Source: Zerene cesonia (lineage: Eukaryota > Arthropoda > Insecta > Lepidoptera > Pieridae). Taken from it: a stretch of DNA of 64,000 nucleotides. The stretch is taken from positions 5,190,565 through 5,254,564 of the forward strand of contig NC_052114.1 in the NCBI RefSeq assembly GCF_012273895.1, read 5' to 3'. Below are positions 59,561 through 64,000 of this stretch, one piece after another (position 1 is the stretch's first letter; each line of letters starts with the position of its first letter). A model generated the notes under the pieces. The model was not told the origin of the DNA. It ran no database searches and worked only from the letters and a program-made list of their open reading frames with translations. Made by a program: the position numbers and the translations under genes.

Positions 59561-62500
59561 TATTATGTATTCATAAAAATTGTTAATTCTCTTTCTTTAT
59601 TTAAATTTTTGCAGATAACATTCTTCCAGAATTGTTTCATTATGTCATAATAGTTTTTAGTGTATACAAATGTTGTATATATTTATCTCCATAACTAGTT
59701 TTTAAAATATGTAAAGTAAGTTAGTTGAATTAAAACATTTTCTCTCAAACCAGTTTCACAATAAAAGAATTTGAGCAAAAAATTAATGCTAGTAAGAAAT
59801 TAACTCAAAAATACTTTTTAGTATTGATTATTGGTCTTTCATAAGAGCACTAAAAGCATTAATTTATGGCAAAACCCAATATGTAGACCACATAAAACGT
59901 ATATATAAAAAGAAAAATAAATCTGAAGTGTATGTATATGACGGTGCTTACTAGAAACTCTATTAACTTATAGTACCGAATCTTTATACTTAATTTGAAA
60001 AAAAAGTTCGTAAATAAAGATGTATAAATGCAATAATTTTCTTAATTACATTGTTCATAACAAATCATAAGTATTTTAATATGGTTATGGTTATGACAAA
60101 TTATATCTTTGACCACCATATTATAGCATGTTACAGGTATAATAATTACGGCTCTCTACCCCATACAAATGTGCATCTTAAACTTTTTTTTGTGATGTTT
60201 TTTGTGATAAGAAGCCTCTTGCTGGTCCAAGAATGTTATCTATATCTATACTTATGGATAAGGTAATTCTTTTTCGGTTTGATGGGGTCTTGTTGTCCTT
60301 TAGTCCCATTTTAGAATTTTGAGTTGAAACTCTACCTTAGGGACGTCGGTGACCTTTTTATAGGAAAGAATTATTGGGAAAAACTGTCAATAAATATTTG
60401 AATACCATTTTTTGCAGATTACCAAAAATGCATAATGTTTTAATGTTGTAAATACGAAAATATGCTTTAATAGTATCTAAGTAAATTAGCATGTAATAAC
60501 ATCCGGCTTTAAACATCTTTATAATCTAATTGCAAAATAATTACCGAGCTTTAATTGAATGCCCTTGTTTCTAAGATCATTAAATGATTCATACGTGATC
60601 TTTTGTTTTATAAGTAAAATAAATCCGGGATTAGACAATTATTAGTTCTTTGACCTGTTTTCAACAAAAAATTGCGTTTGAGTCAGGACCGGATTGTCAT
60701 TACCATTGGATAATGAGACATGCTATCGGGTCTTAGTTCACAAACACTCTTTAGTTAAAAAATAACAAAATAAAACTAATGAACATGCTCAGATAAAAAT
60801 AACCTTATTGTCAAAACTAACGAAATATAATTTTATCGCAATCTACGAGTGTCAAATAAATTCCCACTAGTCACGAGGCCAAACTGATTTTAGTTCGGCC
60901 CTGGCTTTAGCTGATTTAAATAAAAGATTGTTTAAAATTTAGTATTTACATATTATGATAACTTGACCTACCTGCATAGATGGTCAATTCACAAGAAAAT
61001 CTGTGTATAAATATTCAAAATCTTGTATCATTTAGCAATGCCAAGAATTACGAGTTTTTAAATGATAATGCCTATGTAATAAAAATAGAAATATACTCAT
61101 CAATTTAATATGATGTGATAGCAATTACTAAATGCACATAATACAAATAGGTACTTGTATGAATGGTATATAAAGATGAGAAATCACGCCATTAGTTGAA
61201 TTTAACGACATAACAAGTGCCTTAAAGTTTTATTTGATTGTCATAAATCTGGTTTTTTCGAAAAGTCGTACCGAGATTTATGTGTGTATTTTCTTTGTTA
61301 TTATTTATTGAATTTAACCAATGAAATGGAAAGCACAGCGCAGTGGTGTGACTCAACTTTACCGAAAACGGAACAAACAATGTGGAACGTCGCGCCTTAT
61401 GTAAATCTATCTACTTTATATTTACCTTTGCAGTTATTTTTATGTCCAATACGTGATTGGATTAACCCCGAGAAAGTAATTTGTTTGTTTTCAAACAAAC
61501 ATTAAATAATTTACGGACAAATGTCTTTAAATAATAAATACGTATTAAATAATAAATACCTTAGAGCAATAAATATATTTGAAAACATATGTTCTTCTGG
61601 ACTAATAAGTTTGGCTTTACTAATCTTAAATATTATTGAAGACCTATTCCTGCCGCTTAATGTATATATGACTATAAAATATAAATATTTAACAAAACCA
61701 ACTAATTTTCAATAAAACATACTTAATCTCCATAAATTGGGATCTTTTTAACAATTTACATCAAGTGGGTGTACCGGCAATCCTTTTCAAATCTAAATGA
61801 TCGGGCCCAAAAGAGAAGATTAAACGTGAGTCATGCTTCGACAAAGCACATAAAACTAATCGACTACCAAAAACTACTAATGTATAAAGCAAATGTAAAA
61901 ATAAACATACGAACTACTGACGACGAAATGTACGAATGAAATTCTCAATAATACAAAATATACCAATTGACAAATTGAACGTGTCAAAATGTCTTGTTAT
62001 TCTTAATAATTATTATTATCAATGAATATAGATATGTAGACAACTAACCATTTATTATTTCTTTCTGATATTAAGCAACAAAAGTAATAAAATACGGTAT
62101 ATATCTCACATTTCCTCTAAAAGGTTTTTTAGGAATGATTACGATACTTAAATAGGACATAATTTTCTAGAAAGGTTACCGACATCCCTGGGGCAGATAA
62201 CAAATTCTAAAGTGGGACCAAATGCAACAATTGCCCAGCACAAAAATAATCACGCCAATCAGTTAAAAACCCACGGAATTAATAAGTTACCTAATTAAGT
62301 TTTGAAGTTAATATAAAACAAGTAAAAAATACGCTCGAATCGTGAAACTTCTATATTTTTGGGACGTCGGCTGGAAGGAAACATTCGATAGAGTTATGTA
62401 AACACCTGGGATTATGGGTATAAATTTTGTTAAAATATGTAGAAAGTATTCGTCGCAGACAAATTCGTCAGGTTCTGCCACGAGCCACTGTTTCATGTCA

Positions 62501-62846
62501 CGTCAAAGTTTTGAAATGTCTTGCCTATAAAAGGTTTAATGAATCGCCATCGTGCGACAATGATACTATAAAAAGTAGAACGGAGACAACATTGCGTAGA
62601 GAACAAAAAACTGATACTTGAATAATGTGTTACGCCTTCTTCAAGTTGAATATTCGTTTGTGGCTCGAATGCCCCTTTACAGAGCCGTTATTTTATGCTT
62701 GCCCTCATTTCAATGAAAATTGTGATGTGAAACGTATATTGTCCTTATACCGTCGTCCTATGTCGGCATTGGTATTCAAGACAATGCACTGAATACTTAG
62801 GTATTTTAATTCGATATCCAATAATAACGAGAAAGTTAGGAACAAA

Positions 62847-62975
62847 TCCTACTTTATATTATAAATGTGACAGTAACTCTGTCTCATTTTCGCTACTAAA
62901 CCACTGAACCGATTTGGATTCAGTGTTTACGGAAATCTCACGGGAACAGAAACGGGAACTATGCGGGTATAATCT
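62847..62975 (+). mobile_element. Degenerate Helitron-like fragment
   Basis: TC after A (TCCTACTTTATATTATAAATG), taactctgtctc and ctaaaccactgaaccgattt, then truncated. Confidence 0.5.
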
Positions 62976-64000
62976 TGGAATGCCTATTTATTTCCAAAAG
63001 ATAAATAATAAGTAATAACATGATATACATCCGTTTTCGTATGTTAACAGAGTTCGCGTAATTTTTCATTATAAAATATAATTGAGAATACTTATAAGAA
63101 TGGGGGTACGATATTTAATTAATCCAGATAATGCAATCCTTACCCATCACAATATGTTGAAAAAGTCCATTCGTTTTCCAATTTGACAATGCTTTAAAAG
63201 GTTATGCAAGAATAACAAAAATAATTTTCTCCTACTTTTAACTTACATATATTTAAAATGTTTGTATCTATGTAATAATGTAAACTTAATTGCACAGTTC
63301 GGTGTCATTTTACTAATAGAAACAAGGAGAATAATTTAAATTTAATTGTGAGCTATCCATAATTGCATAAGTTTATGAACGGCGTGTAAATATTTTCCTT
63401 TATTTTGTATAAAAAGCACGATATGTAACCTCATTGTGTGACTGTATTTGAATAAATGCCAAGTAACTATTTGATTGCGCAATACTTTTTAAAATAAGGA
63501 TAACGTTAAACCTAGGCCTTGCTCCTTTATATTCAATATTAATAATGTAAGTGAATACTAAGTGTTGAAATTTAATCATTTTATGTTCGCATATTTCACG
63601 GGTAACCATGGGCAATATTTAATAACATTTTAAGAAAATATAAGACAAAAATGATACAAGTTTTTTAATGAGAGTTATACGTATTTATTTTAAATATACC
63701 AAAGCTACGTTCACATTATTCTTATACCAATTAAAACAGTTAAAGTCGCCTATATTTACAAAATGAAAATAATTATGTTACAGTATAGGAATCTATCTAT
63801 TCTCATATAAAACTGATAGGAAATTTTGGAAATTTATGGATAGATTATTTTAGCACGTACTTATTTATAATTCAGAACTAATTCCGCTTTATTCTATTCT
63901 ACTACATAAGACGTACAGAAAAATTACATGAGAATAATTTTAAGAAAATATTAAGATAGTACAAGTGTACATATGATGTTTTGATGATTTAACGTTGATT

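Larger units (their letters stand above)
58614..64000. other. Presumed intron of gene 10 to window end, no coding exon seen
   Basis: AT-rich DNA with Helitron-like remnants near 59022, 59420 and 62847. Acceptor-like sites (for example near 59615, 60418, 61434) lead into frames that stop within a few codons or lack RR residues. Confidence 0.45.

Overview
The window is AT-rich eukaryotic DNA (two runs of exactly 1,000 Ns, GT/AG introns, AATAAA signals) from an insect, almost certainly a moth or butterfly. It is full of short Helitron-like elements of the kind seen in Lepidoptera (5' TC, 3' GC-rich hairpin, CTAG-T end). All but one of the recognisable genes encode small secreted proteins of one family, the RR-1 cuticular proteins (Rebers-Riddiford chitin-binding domain, chitin_bind_4). 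No species or numbered orthologue can be assigned from sequence alone.

Layout: nine cuticular or cuticular-derived genes, all on the + strand, were assembled exon by exon with matching splice phases, and a tenth runs off the right edge. Gene 1 (1012-7627) and gene 2 (13526-17014) are the SgAbd-like pair with a Pro-rich LPTPPPIPAAI tail. Gene 3 (22161-23336) and gene 4 (26029-28141, intron 1 carries an assembly gap) are more diverged. A four-exon gene of unknown family (28816-30049) follows. Gene 5 (33144-33662), gene 6 (36770-38094), gene 7 (41883-42987) and gene 8 (47189-48120) form a compact three-exon subgroup ending in a VASLLG-type tail; gene 6 carries a 60-residue collagen-like Gly-X-Y insert. 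Gene 9 (50189-51397) keeps the family's exon layout, signal peptide and VVASLLG tail but has no RR domain. Gene 10 (57849 onward) lacks its RR exon inside the window. An isolated TATA plus ATG|gtaagt exon at 52216-52300 has no body of its own.

How they work together: the products are secreted by epidermal cells and the RR-1 domain binds chitin, typically in soft or flexible cuticle. Most genes begin with a tiny coding exon (1 to 6 codons) whose intron interrupts the signal peptide in phase 0, so promoter and start codon form an interchangeable module. Genes 6 and 7 are recent tandem duplicates within a duplicated block (about 33.77-38.4 kb and 40.57-43.3 kb).

Between genes there is repeat-rich sequence: at least a dozen Helitron-like copies (four of them nearly identical, about 185 bp), a tRNA-derived SINE, a second dispersed repeat family with six copies (one abutting the first N gap), a 50-bp tandem duplication and several perfect or near-perfect hairpins.
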